Below, in pieces: positions 6,838 through 14,387 of a DNA stretch of 18,715 bases. Position numbers and translations under genes: made by a program. Origin of the DNA: an uncultured Eubacterium sp. (lineage in GTDB: Bacteria; Bacillota; Clostridia; Lachnospirales; Lachnospiraceae); assembly GCA_910584875.1 (NCBI GenBank), contig CAJUDA010000004.1, positions 117,961 through 136,675 on the forward strand, in the 5' to 3' direction. Position 1 is the stretch's first letter; each line of letters starts with the position of its first letter. The notes below the pieces were generated by a model, which ran no database searches, was not told the origin of the DNA, and was given only the letters and a program-made list of their open reading frames with translations.

Positions 6838-8730
6838 TCACTCCGCATTCTTTACAGCGCCAAAGTTACAGCCTTCCATACAGGCGCCGCACTTGATGCA
6901 TTTCGTTGTATCGATCACATGTGGTTTCTTTAGCTCTCCTGTAATGGCTCCAACCGGGCACATCCTGGCACACTTGGTACATCCTTTGCAAAGTTCCGGA
7001 TCGATCCTTAAGCTTACCAGTGCTTTACACTGTCCTGCCGGGCATTTCTTATCCACCACATGAGCGATATACTCATCCCGGAAATATTTCAATGTGGACA
7101 CCACGGGAGACGCCGCTGTCTTGCCCAGTCCGCAGAGTGCTGTGGCAGACACTGTTTCAGACAATGTCTCTAACAGCTCAATATGCTCCATCGTTCCGCG
7201 CCCTTCTGTAATATCTGTCAGAAGTTCCAGCATCCGCTTCGTTCCTTCCCTGCAGGGAACACATTTCCCACAGGATTCATTCTGCGTGAAGTTCATGAAA
7301 AATCTTGCCACCTCTACCATGCAGCTCTTGTCATTCATGACAACGAGTCCGCCGGAACCGATCATGGCTCCTACCTTTTTCAGGGAATCAAAATCCAGTT
7401 TCATATCCAGATGATCCTGAGTGGCACTGATGCAGAGACAGCCGCCGGAAGGTCCTCCGATCTGTACTGCCTTAAAATCCCCGTCTTTCACGCCGCCACC
7501 GATATCAAAGATCACTTCCCGCAGCGTCGTACCCATGGGAACCTCAATCAGTCCGGTATTCTGCACATTTCCTGTCAGGGCAAACGCTTTCGTTCCATGG
7601 TTGTTTTTCGGTCCATAGCCCTGATACCATTTGGCGCCGTTCAGTATGATCGGGGGTACATTACAAAATGTCTCTACATTATTCAGTACCGTCGGCTTGT
7701 CAAACAGACCATGCTCTACTGTCCTCGGCGGTTTCACCCTAGGCATCCCCCTGTTACCTTCGATGGAGGTTGTCAGGGCACTTCCCTCACCACAGACAAA
7801 AGCGCCGGCGCCCTGACTGATCCGCAGTTCAAAATCAAAGCCCGAACCGAGAATATTTTTACCCAGAAGTCCCCTGTCATTTGCTTTGTCAATCGCCCTC
7901 TGCAGTCTCTCAACTGCCAGAGGATATTCAGCCCTTACATAAATATAACCATAATGCGCCCCTGTGGCAATCGCTGCGATCAGCATACCCTCGATCACGC
8001 GGTGCGGCTCCCCTTCCATCATGGAGCGGTCCATAAATGCCCCGGGATCACCCTCATCGCCATTACATACAATATATTTTGTCTCTTCTTTCTGATCCAG
8101 TACCTGCTGCCATTTCCGCCCGGCAGGAAATCCTCCGCCTCCCCGTCCTCTCAGACAGGATTCTGTGATCTCATTCACGATATCCTGCGGTTTCATATCA
8201 AAAAGCGCTTTCGCTACCGCAGAGTAACCGCCCAGGGCAAGATATTCGGCTATACTCTCTGCATTGATATGACCACAGTATTCCAGCGCGATACGCGTCT
8301 GCTGTTTATAAAAAGGAATATCCTCCTGTTTCACATAAGGATTTCCCTCCTTGTCTTTGTAAACAAGATGGTCGATGACCTCGTCTCCGATTATAGATTT
8401 TTCGATGATTTCTTCACAGTCTTCAATACTGACCTTTATGTATAACCATCCCATCGGTTCAATCCGCAGAAGCGGTCCCATCTCACAAAAACCATGGCAT
8501 CCGCTCTTTTTCAACCCGATACTGTCACCATGCGGATCTTTCTCTAAAACAAGGGCACACTTTAACCCCTTATCCTCGATAATCTCCTTCATCCTGTCAT
8601 ATATTTCCAGCGATCCTCCCGCCACGCAGCCTGTTCCGGCACAGATCAGGATCTGTTTTCTCTGGCTGTTCAGCGAGGCACGGTATTTTTCCTGTTTCGC
8701 TATCAGATGGTCTCTGTCTTTAATTCTCAT
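6838..8730 (-). CDS. hydB: NADH-binding hydrogenase subunit HydB (NuoF-like)
   Basis: This 630-residue subunit links the hydrogenase to NAD(H). Domains in order: a thioredoxin-like [2Fe-2S] domain (C30, C35, C78, C82); a NuoF-type flavin/NADH domain with GRGGGGFPAG (195-204) and NGDEGDPGAFMDR (223-235); a [4Fe-4S] site (C487, C490, C493, C533); and a C-terminal two-cluster ferredoxin domain (C581/584/587/591 and C611/614/617/621). This N- and C-terminally extended form is typical of bifurcating HydABC and of NADP-reducing hydrogenases, not of complex I NuoF. The ATG follows a GAGGAGG site that lies inside the end of hydC; the two genes overlap by 11 bp. NAD rather than NADP specificity is assumed. 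Confidence 0.95.
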   Translation of the reverse strand: MRIKDRDHLIAKQEKYRASLNSQRKQILICAGTGCVAGGSLEIYDRMKEIIEDKGLKCALVLEKDPHGDSIGLKKSGCHGFCEMGPLLRIEPMGWLYIKVSIEDCEEIIEKSIIGDEVIDHLVYKDKEGNPYVKQEDIPFYKQQTRIALEYCGHINAESIAEYLALGGYSAVAKALFDMKPQDIVNEITESCLRGRGGGGFPAGRKWQQVLDQKEETKYIVCNGDEGDPGAFMDRSMMEGEPHRVIEGMLIAAIATGAHYGYIYVRAEYPLAVERLQRAIDKANDRGLLGKNILGSGFDFELRISQGAGAFVCGEGSALTTSIEGNRGMPRVKPPRTVEHGLFDKPTVLNNVETFCNVPPIILNGAKWYQGYGPKNNHGTKAFALTGNVQNTGLIEVPMGTTLREVIFDIGGGVKDGDFKAVQIGGPSGGCLCISATQDHLDMKLDFDSLKKVGAMIGSGGLVVMNDKSCMVEVARFFMNFTQNESCGKCVPCREGTKRMLELLTDITEGRGTMEHIELLETLSETVSATALCGLGKTAASPVVSTLKYFRDEYIAHVVDKKCPAGQCKALVSLRIDPELCKGCTKCARMCPVGAITGELKKPHVIDTTKCIKCGACMEGCNFGAVKNAE

Positions 8731-9226
8731 TGGCGGCCTCCTCTTTTAACTCTTTGATAAGATCCCTTGCTTTTTCTGGCGTCATGGATGGATGAACATG
8801 ATCATTAACCGTACATACCGGCGCCAGCCCGCATGCCCCAAGGCAGGAAACGGTTTCCACAGTAAACAGCATATCGTCCGTCGTCGGTTTCTCCTCCGAA
8901 ACACCCAGGATCTTCCGGAACTCTTCCAGAATCGGCACGGACTTACGCACATGGCATGCCGTCCCGTCGCAGATCTTCAGCACATATTTTCCCTTTGGTT
9001 CCAGTGAAAAGTTTTCGTAGAAGGTGGCAACCCCATAGATTTTCGCCTCACTCAGCCCCAGTTCCTTCGCTATGTAACAAAGCATCTCCTCAGGCAGATA
9101 ATGATACTCCTTCTGTACCTCCTGCATGATCGCGATCACCAGGGTCTTATCATATTGATGTTTCTGCAAAATTTCGTCTAATTTTGCCTGTTCCTGTTCT
9201 TTCAATACCTTTCTCCTTTCCTTCAT
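8720..9226 (-). CDS. hydC: [2Fe-2S] hydrogenase subunit HydC (NuoE-like)
   Basis: This 168-residue protein of the NuoE/24-kDa thioredoxin-like ferredoxin family has cluster ligands C86, C91 (CDGTAC) and C128, C132 (CLGAC). It carries the family segment YGVATFYENFSLEPKGKY. It passes electrons to the FMN subunit HydB. It is the first gene of the hydrogenase operon, with the order C-B-A seen in many trimeric hydrogenases. The start is uncertain: the ATG at 9226 has no ribosome site, whereas a TTG at 9205, seven codons in, has AAGGAG at a good distance and would give 161 residues. Both give a normal-length family member. The leader from the proposed transcription start is about 110 nt and shows no convincing regulatory hairpin. 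Confidence 0.93.
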   Translation of the reverse strand: MKERRKVLKEQEQAKLDEILQKHQYDKTLVIAIMQEVQKEYHYLPEEMLCYIAKELGLSEAKIYGVATFYENFSLEPKGKYVLKICDGTACHVRKSVPILEEFRKILGVSEEKPTTDDMLFTVETVSCLGACGLAPVCTVNDHVHPSMTPEKARDLIKELKEEAANEN

Positions 9227-9343
9227 GGCAGCGCTGCAGATACGTTAGTCCGTTCACCCGGTATTCAGTTCCGCCAAGTCAGCCTTACTCATTAAACTGG
9301 AAAATCCGGCACAATGCCAAATAATCGTGTCGGGTTTTCTTTG

Positions 9344-9372
9344 ATTCTAACATATATAGACAAAACAGTAAA
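9344..9372 (-). promoter_or_regulatory. Promoter of the hydrogenase-FIST-MCP operon
   Basis: Read on the minus strand: TTTACT (9372-9367), exactly 17 bp, then TAGAAT (9349-9344) preceded by TGT, an extended -10. Transcription would start near 9337. It lies in the 187-bp gap between topB and hydC. No separate topB terminator is evident, so some read-through is possible. Confidence 0.7.
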
Positions 9373-9413
9373 TAGGTATAATGAAATCGGATGGTGTTTT
9401 TTACGCTATCGTT

Positions 9414-11504
9414 TTATTTTTCTTTCACCCCTGCTCCTTTTTTCTGCCTCTTCTTTTTCGGCGCCTTATAATGTGCCGATGCCAGCTGAAAATAGGAATT
9501 CAGTTTTCCCCGGTTATCCTCCGCCTTCACCTGACCGACCAGTTTTCTCACAAAGTCTTCCAGTTTCTTCTGGTACTCTGCTTCTGTGATCGTCCCCTCT
9601 GCCACACCGCTGAGTCCTTTTTCCCAGCTCGCCGTCAGTTTGGGAGAAAGCATCGCCGGCATGGAGTACCGGACGATACTGCAGACCAGTTCTCCTTTCA
9701 TGGTCGGGGTGATGATCTGTGACTTTTTATTGAGTTCCAGATAAGAAATATTGAAAAGTTTCTTTAATATCTCGGCACGGGTCGCACTGGTCCCGATCCC
9801 GCTTCCCTTGATCTGGGCACGCAGTTCCTCATCCTCGATCAGCTGTCCTGCATTTTCCATCGCCAGTATGATCGATCCCGAATTATACCGTTTGGGTGGG
9901 GAAGTCTCTCCCTCTTTGATCCTGCATTCTTTGAGATTTACTTCCATCCCTTTTTTCAGTTTTCCCAGGAGTTCCCGCAATTCCTCAGCATCTACACCAG
10001 TATCCTCTTCTCCGTTCTCTTCCTCCTCACCGGTTCCTCCCCTGCCGGATTCTGTCTCTGCCGGTGGCTTTTTCTTCGTAAAGGAGTACTGGTTCACAGG
10101 AAGGAATCCCTCTTCCACCAGAACTTTTGCTGAGGTAAAAAAACGCTCCACTCCTGCCTTTACTACGACAGACAGCTTTTGATAAACAGCCGGAGGATAG
10201 AAAATACTTAAAAAACGCCGGACGATGACCTCATACATTTTTGCCTGGGTCGGCGCCAGGGTACGGAGCGCCCCCAGTCCCTGTCCCGTGGGAATGATGG
10301 CATAATGGTCAGTGATCTGTTTGTCATTGACATACCTTGTCTTCTCCAGCCCCTTATAGGTCTGGTTTTGCGATATATAAGGTAAATGCGGCGCTGCCTG
10401 TTCATACCCCTGCAGGCCTCGGAGATTTTTTCCGATCTCTTTTGCCACAGCGCTGGAAAGCACCCGGGCATCCGTACGGGGATAAGTCACCAGTTTCTTT
10501 TCGTATAATTCCTGAACGACTGCCAGCGTCTCATCCGGGCTGATCTTGAATAATTTTGAGGAAAGGTTCTGCAGCTCGGCAAGGTTAAACAAGAGCGGCG
10601 GATTCTTTTTCTCTTTCTTTTTTTCCACCGATTCGATCATACAGGATACCGGCTGCGGATTCATCAGGGAATCGATCAGGGCAAGGGCGGTCTCTTTTTC
10701 TTTGAAGCCGTTTTCTTTATAAAGCGCTGGAGAATCAAAATATTTTGATCCCTCCACTGCCTTCCATTCGCCCGGAAAATGCTTCTGATCCAGTTCAAAA
10801 GTACCAAGTACCCGGTAAAAGGGGGTTTTTACAAATTTTCGGATCTCCCACTCTCTAGTCACCACCATGCCAAGGACACAGGTCATGACGCGCCCCACCG
10901 AGACCGACGTCCATTTCTGATCCTGGACATTCTGGTTGAGCCAGTAACCGTATTTCAGGGAAAGGGCACGGGAAAAATTAATCCCCATCAGGTAATCCTC
11001 TTTAGCACGGAGATAGGCTGAATGGCTGAGATTGTCATATTCTGCCATTGGCTTTGCCTCACGGATCCCTCGCTGGATCTCTTCTTCCGTCTGGGAATCG
11101 ATCCACACCCGCAGTTTTTTCTTTGTATCTGGCACGTTCGCCATCTGATCCACCAGACGGTATATGTACTCCCCCTCCCTCCCCGAGTCGGTGCAGACAT
11201 AGATCGTGTCCACATCCTCCCGGTTCAGAAGACTGCTGACCGTCTGAAACTGTTTTCTCACATTGGGAATCACTTCATACAAAAAATGTTCCGGTAGAAA
11301 TGGCAGTGTTGCAAAATCCCACTTTTTCAGCGCCTCATCATAGGCTTCCGGATAACTCATCGTCACCAGATGTCCCACGCACCATGTCACCACCGTATCG
11401 TCTGACTCCAGATAACCGTCTCCCCGTCTCGCATTGACTCCGAGGATGCGGGCAAATTCCTGCGCCACACTTGGTTTCTCTGCGATAAACAACCGTTTTA
11501 CCAT
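9414..11504 (-). CDS. topB: DNA topoisomerase III (type IA)
   Basis: This 696-residue type IA topoisomerase cuts one DNA strand through a 5'-phosphotyrosine to relax or decatenate DNA. The TOPRIM domain shows IAEKPSVAQ (E9) and CTDSGREGEYIYR (104-116), where the usual DPDRE reads DSGRE. The catalytic tyrosine is Y341 in TYPRTD. SGIGTSATRAEILKKL (568-583) is the conserved segment of TopB proteins. A Lys/Glu/Gly-rich acidic insert lies at about 477-505, and the C-terminus is basic (KAPKKKRQKKG). There is no Cys4 zinc finger, which fits topoisomerase III rather than TopA. The ATG is 2 nt after the stop of the LUD gene and uses an AGGA within that gene's last codons, so the two are co-transcribed. 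This could be chromosomal or of old mobile origin; nothing around it is clearly mobile. Confidence 0.93.
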   Translation of the reverse strand: MVKRLFIAEKPSVAQEFARILGVNARRGDGYLESDDTVVTWCVGHLVTMSYPEAYDEALKKWDFATLPFLPEHFLYEVIPNVRKQFQTVSSLLNREDVDTIYVCTDSGREGEYIYRLVDQMANVPDTKKKLRVWIDSQTEEEIQRGIREAKPMAEYDNLSHSAYLRAKEDYLMGINFSRALSLKYGYWLNQNVQDQKWTSVSVGRVMTCVLGMVVTREWEIRKFVKTPFYRVLGTFELDQKHFPGEWKAVEGSKYFDSPALYKENGFKEKETALALIDSLMNPQPVSCMIESVEKKKEKKNPPLLFNLAELQNLSSKLFKISPDETLAVVQELYEKKLVTYPRTDARVLSSAVAKEIGKNLRGLQGYEQAAPHLPYISQNQTYKGLEKTRYVNDKQITDHYAIIPTGQGLGALRTLAPTQAKMYEVIVRRFLSIFYPPAVYQKLSVVVKAGVERFFTSAKVLVEEGFLPVNQYSFTKKKPPAETESGRGGTGEEEENGEEDTGVDAEELRELLGKLKKGMEVNLKECRIKEGETSPPKRYNSGSIILAMENAGQLIEDEELRAQIKGSGIGTSATRAEILKKLFNISYLELNKKSQIITPTMKGELVCSIVRYSMPAMLSPKLTASWEKGLSGVAEGTITEAEYQKKLEDFVRKLVGQVKAEDNRGKLNSYFQLASAHYKAPKKKRQKKGAGVKEK

Positions 11505-11506
11505 AT

Positions 11507-12154
11507 TTAAAATCCTAATTCCTCTCCGACCAGGATCACTTTGATCCGCCCTTTATTACTGCTCCGTCTTGTGACCACTGTCTGGCTGCAGATGCAGTCT
11601 TCTGCCAGGCAGTCTGCACATCGTCCGTTTTGCGCGCATGGCGTATCACGGTGCAAACGGATCGCATTGGGCGGCGATGCGATATTTTTCACCCGCTTCA
11701 GTGCGTCCTCCACATCGGTCGCCACTTTATTCATCCCGGCGATGACAAGTACATTCTCCGGTCCATAGCAGAGAAAGCTCACACGGTTCGCCGTGCCGTC
11801 GATATTGACCAGTTCTCCGTCCATCGTAATAGCGTTGGTACTCATGATAAAATAATCGGCATTCACAATATTCGCCTTCATCGCCTTCTGCTCCTCCGGC
11901 GTTTTTGCTGCCATTCTGTCATATATGACACAACCGCTCTCTCCGCTCTGCAGATATTCCATCAGCCCCATCTCCGTCATCGTCATGGAACCTCCCCATG
12001 CTACGGATACGCCTCCAGTCAGGAACTTTTCTTTTACCAGCTCCAGGGCTTCCTCTTTTGTCGCCGCATAATACCCCTCCATGTTGCGGAGAACAAGTTT
12101 GTCGATGATCTTATCAGCAAGAATTTTATAATGCGCTATTTTGCTCTCTAACAT
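11507..12154 (-). CDS. LUD-domain (DUF162) protein with a C-terminal cysteine cluster
   Basis: This 215-residue protein belongs to the LUD family, which includes LutC of the lactate-utilisation complex. Visible features are the VAWGGSMTMTEMGL motif (51-64), NADYFIMSTNAITMDGELVNIDGTANR (98-124) and VLVIAGMNKVATDVEDALKRV (135-155). A C-terminal cysteine cluster (C173, C179, C182, C187, C189) could bind metal or an Fe-S cluster. No lutA or lutB partner is nearby, so a lactate role is not supported by context. It belongs to the stand-alone family often annotated simply as lactate utilization protein. The start at 12154 is chosen because GGAG sits nine bases upstream; an ATG at 12169 is in frame with weak support. 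It is co-transcribed with topB. Confidence 0.85.
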   Translation of the reverse strand: MLESKIAHYKILADKIIDKLVLRNMEGYYAATKEEALELVKEKFLTGGVSVAWGGSMTMTEMGLMEYLQSGESGCVIYDRMAAKTPEEQKAMKANIVNADYFIMSTNAITMDGELVNIDGTANRVSFLCYGPENVLVIAGMNKVATDVEDALKRVKNIASPPNAIRLHRDTPCAQNGRCADCLAEDCICSQTVVTRRSSNKGRIKVILVGEELGF

Positions 12155-12189
12155 AATATCACACTCCATTTCTTTATTTATATATTTAT

Positions 12190-12217
12190 TTATTATAAAT
12201 CATACGGGAATTGTAAA
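12190..12217 (-). promoter_or_regulatory. Possible promoter of the LUD-topB pair
   Basis: On the minus strand TTTACA (12217-12212) is followed after 16 bp by TAATAA (12195-12190); an overlapping TATAAT (12197-12192) would leave only a 14-bp spacer. The region is extremely AT-rich, so the match is weak. Confidence 0.3.
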
Positions 12218-12233
12218 TTGATTACTATGCTTT

Positions 12234-12644
12234 CTACGAATCAAGAACTGTTAAAAATTCTCTGGCAGTTACAATAAATGATTTCACAGGGAAATGCTTC
12301 TTATTTCCCGTAATCAGATAGGCATTGTCTTCTTTTTTTTCCAAAACGACTTCATAAAAGGGAAGATCTTTCTTATCCGGTAAAATTTCACCGGATGGAG
12401 AAGGAACGACGAGTTCCCCGATTGATGTAATGGTGTTTAACAATGTACAGACAGTTTCTTCCGAAAAGTGAAACTTTTTTCGACAGAGTACCTCACCATA
12501 TTCAGCAAGGATGTCTTTACTAAATACCGGAATAATATCACCTGCAAAAATACGGTTCATGACCTGCACAGTGGCAGAGTCCTCATGACTGGATAGCAAT
12601 GCCGAAACAAGGACATTCGTATCAATTACAACGCAAAAAGTCAT
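12234..12644 (-). CDS. PIN-domain ribonuclease, putative toxin
   Basis: This 136-residue PIN-fold nuclease is of the type labelled 'putative toxin-antitoxin component, PIN family'. It shows the N-terminal acidic motif VVIDTNVLVSALLS (D8), a second acidic position at E48 in ILAEYGEVL, an Asp near D93 (KKDLPFYEV) and the terminal YLITGNKKHFP segment (110-119). PIN toxins cleave RNA in an Mg2+-dependent manner. Its ATG overlaps the antitoxin stop by 4 nt (ATGA), so the two are translationally coupled. No terminator is visible after it. The target RNA cannot be inferred from sequence. Confidence 0.85.
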   Translation of the reverse strand: MTFCVVIDTNVLVSALLSSHEDSATVQVMNRIFAGDIIPVFSKDILAEYGEVLCRKKFHFSEETVCTLLNTITSIGELVVPSPSGEILPDKKDLPFYEVVLEKKEDNAYLITGNKKHFPVKSFIVTAREFLTVLDS

Positions 12645-12943
12645 ATATCATCCTCCCCGGAACGGGCTTTTTGGATTTCGGCATTGATCTGATCGAGAGG
12701 CATATCCTGAACACCATTTTGTTTTGCCTGCTGACGAAGAGCCATAAAGGCATTCCATCCCTGTTCCCGTTCTATTACCGCAGAAGAAGCCTGAATTTCA
12801 AAAGGTATTCTTTTCTCACGGACAACAGCACGGGCAAAGACATTAAACGCTGTTGTAGCATTCATGCCAAAGTCTGAGCAAAGCATATCAAATTCACGTT
12901 TCAGTTTTTCATCCATGCGGACACTGAACGTTGCCTGAGCCAT
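12641..12943 (-). CDS. RelB/DinJ-family antitoxin
   Basis: This 100-residue protein has an N-terminal ribbon-helix-helix (ATFSVRMDEKLKREFDMLCSDFGMNATTAFNVFARAVV, residues 4-41), typical of RelB/DinJ antitoxins, followed by a flexible toxin-binding tail ending in RSGEDDI. Antitoxins of this type bind the toxin and repress their own promoter as a dimer. The start has an AAGGAAGG site eight bases upstream. It precedes and overlaps the PIN gene, the standard antitoxin-first order. DinJ-like antitoxins are better known with RelE/YafQ toxins; here the partner is a PIN nuclease. Confidence 0.88.
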   Translation of the reverse strand: MAQATFSVRMDEKLKREFDMLCSDFGMNATTAFNVFARAVVREKRIPFEIQASSAVIEREQGWNAFMALRQQAKQNGVQDMPLDQINAEIQKARSGEDDI

Positions 12944-12974
12944 AGGATCACCTTCCTTTGATTTTCTTACTTAC

Positions 12975-13003
12975 AGTATACACTCTTTTGCGTGTTTTAT
13001 CAA
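12975..13003 (-). promoter_or_regulatory. Promoter of the antitoxin-toxin operon
   Basis: On the minus strand TTGATA (13003-12998), a 17-bp spacer and TATACT (12980-12975): both hexamers match consensus at 5 of 6 positions. Transcription would start near 12968, about 25 nt before the antitoxin ATG. The location just downstream of the glyA terminator supports an independent unit. An operator for the antitoxin would be expected here, but I see no strong palindrome. Confidence 0.75.
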
Positions 13004-13059
13004 CAAGAAGAACCTACTATGTTTGAAATTATGCAAAACCAAACACAATCTATCCTAAA

Positions 13060-13096
13060 CGATAATAAACCAGGGAGATAACACGGATCCCCCTGG
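13060..13096 (-). terminator. Intrinsic terminator of the purMND-glyA operon
   Basis: On the minus strand, a 10-bp stem (CCAGGGGGAT / ATCTCCCTGG, one G-U pair; bases 13096-13087 and 13079-13070) with a 7-nt loop is followed by TTTATTATCGTTT. It lies 20 bp past the glyA stop and separates this operon from the toxin-antitoxin promoter. Confidence 0.85.
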
Positions 13097-13116
13097 AAAA
13101 TAATTTTTTCATGTGA

Positions 13117-14355
13117 TTAGTACAACGGATATCGATCGGTCAACGTCTTCACAATCGCTTTTGCTTTATCCAGATTTCCTTCATGGTCATTGATCAGCAT
13201 GGCAATGGCGTCAGCAATCTGATCCATATCCTCTGTATTCATGCCGCGTGTCGTCACAGCAGCGGTACCAAGGCGGACGCCGCTTGTCACGAACGGTGAC
13301 TGCGGATCATTTGGGATCGTATTTTTGTTTGCCGTGATGTTGGCTTCGTCCAGCCAGTTTTCAACCTCTTTCCCGGTCAGACCTTTATTCACCAGATCGA
13401 CTAACATCAGATGGTTGTCTGTTCCACCAGACACGATGTTGATTCCCCTGTCCATCAGACCCTTGCACAATGCCTGTGCATTGGCGATGATATTTTTTCC
13501 GTATTCCTTAAAGCTCGGATCCAGCGCCTCCTTAAAGCAGACAGCCTTTGCTGCGATCACATGCATCAGCGGACCGCCCTGGGTTCCCGGAAAGATTGAT
13601 TTGTTCAGCTTGTGCTCTGTGGCAAATTCTTCAGAGGAAAGGATCAGTCCTCCGCGCGGACCGCGCAGTGTCTTGTGGGTTGTCGTCGTCGTCACATGGG
13701 CATACGGGATCGGGTTATCATGATAACCGGAAGCCACCAGTCCGGCGATGTGCGCCATATCAACCATAAGGAACGCGCCAACTTCATCGGCAATCTCCCG
13801 GAATCTCTTAAAATCAATCTTCCGGCAGTATGCGCTTGCACCAGCGATGATCATCTTTGGCTTACATTCCTTCGCGATGCGCTCTACCTCGTCATAATCG
13901 ATAAATCCCGTGTCGTCCACACCGTATGGCACGATATTATAATATGTGCCGGAAATGTTTGCCGGACTTCCGTGTGAAAGATGTCCGCCATGATCGAGGT
14001 TCATCCCCATCACCGTCTCTCCCGGTTTTACAAGAGCGAAAAATACCGCCATATTTGCCTGCGCTCCGGAATGAGGCTGGACATTGGCATACGTACAGCC
14101 AAAAAGCTTCTTTGCACGCTCTCTGGCAAGCTCTTCTACCATATCCACATACTGGCATCCACCATAATAACGCTTGCCGGGATACCCTTCTGCGTATTTG
14201 TTTGTCAGGGTACTTCCCATCGCCGCCATCACAGCCCTGGACACAAAGTTCTCCGAAGCGATCAGCTCAATGTGGTCATTCTGGCGTCCTGTCTCCAGTT
14301 CCATTGCCTTCGCCAACTCCGGGTCAGCGTTTTTTACTTCATCAAAAGAATACAT
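13117..14355 (-). CDS. glyA: Serine hydroxymethyltransferase
   Basis: This 412-residue PLP enzyme interconverts serine plus tetrahydrofolate with glycine plus 5,10-methylene-tetrahydrofolate. The PLP-binding lysine is K228 in TTTTTHKTLRGPRGG, and the fold is full length. Other hallmarks are IASENFVSRAV (32-42), YAEGYPGKRYYGGC (54-67), HSGAQANMAV (95-104) and VDMAHIAGL (198-206). The ATG has an AAAGGAGA site, and the gene begins 32 nt after purD. Placement as the last gene of a purine operon is meaningful: its products, glycine and one-carbon units, are the co-substrates of the PurD and PurN steps. The operon terminator follows. Confidence 0.97.
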   Translation of the reverse strand: MYSFDEVKNADPELAKAMELETGRQNDHIELIASENFVSRAVMAAMGSTLTNKYAEGYPGKRYYGGCQYVDMVEELARERAKKLFGCTYANVQPHSGAQANMAVFFALVKPGETVMGMNLDHGGHLSHGSPANISGTYYNIVPYGVDDTGFIDYDEVERIAKECKPKMIIAGASAYCRKIDFKRFREIADEVGAFLMVDMAHIAGLVASGYHDNPIPYAHVTTTTTHKTLRGPRGGLILSSEEFATEHKLNKSIFPGTQGGPLMHVIAAKAVCFKEALDPSFKEYGKNIIANAQALCKGLMDRGINIVSGGTDNHLMLVDLVNKGLTGKEVENWLDEANITANKNTIPNDPQSPFVTSGVRLGTAAVTTRGMNTEDMDQIADAIAMLINDHEGNLDKAKAIVKTLTDRYPLY

Positions 14356-14387
14356 GTATTTATCTCCTTTACAATATTTTATAGATT

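Noticed and set aside
7183..8445. A long open frame (420 codons) on the plus strand opposite hydB
   Set aside because: It is a shadow of the hydB codon pattern. It has low-complexity His/Phe/Arg-rich composition, no ribosome site and no recognisable domain, while hydB on the other strand is unmistakable.
9300..9332. A hairpin in the hydrogenase leader (CCGACAC / GTGCCGG)
   Set aside because: Only two 3-bp segments around an A-C mismatch with a 14-nt loop and no T tract; too weak to call a terminator or riboswitch.
9345..9363. A Rex-like redox operator (TTGT...TTAGAA) over the hydrogenase promoter
   Set aside because: The half-sites match the Rex consensus poorly, the spacing is off by one and the dyad symmetry is weak. 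Regulation by Rex is plausible biologically but not supported here.
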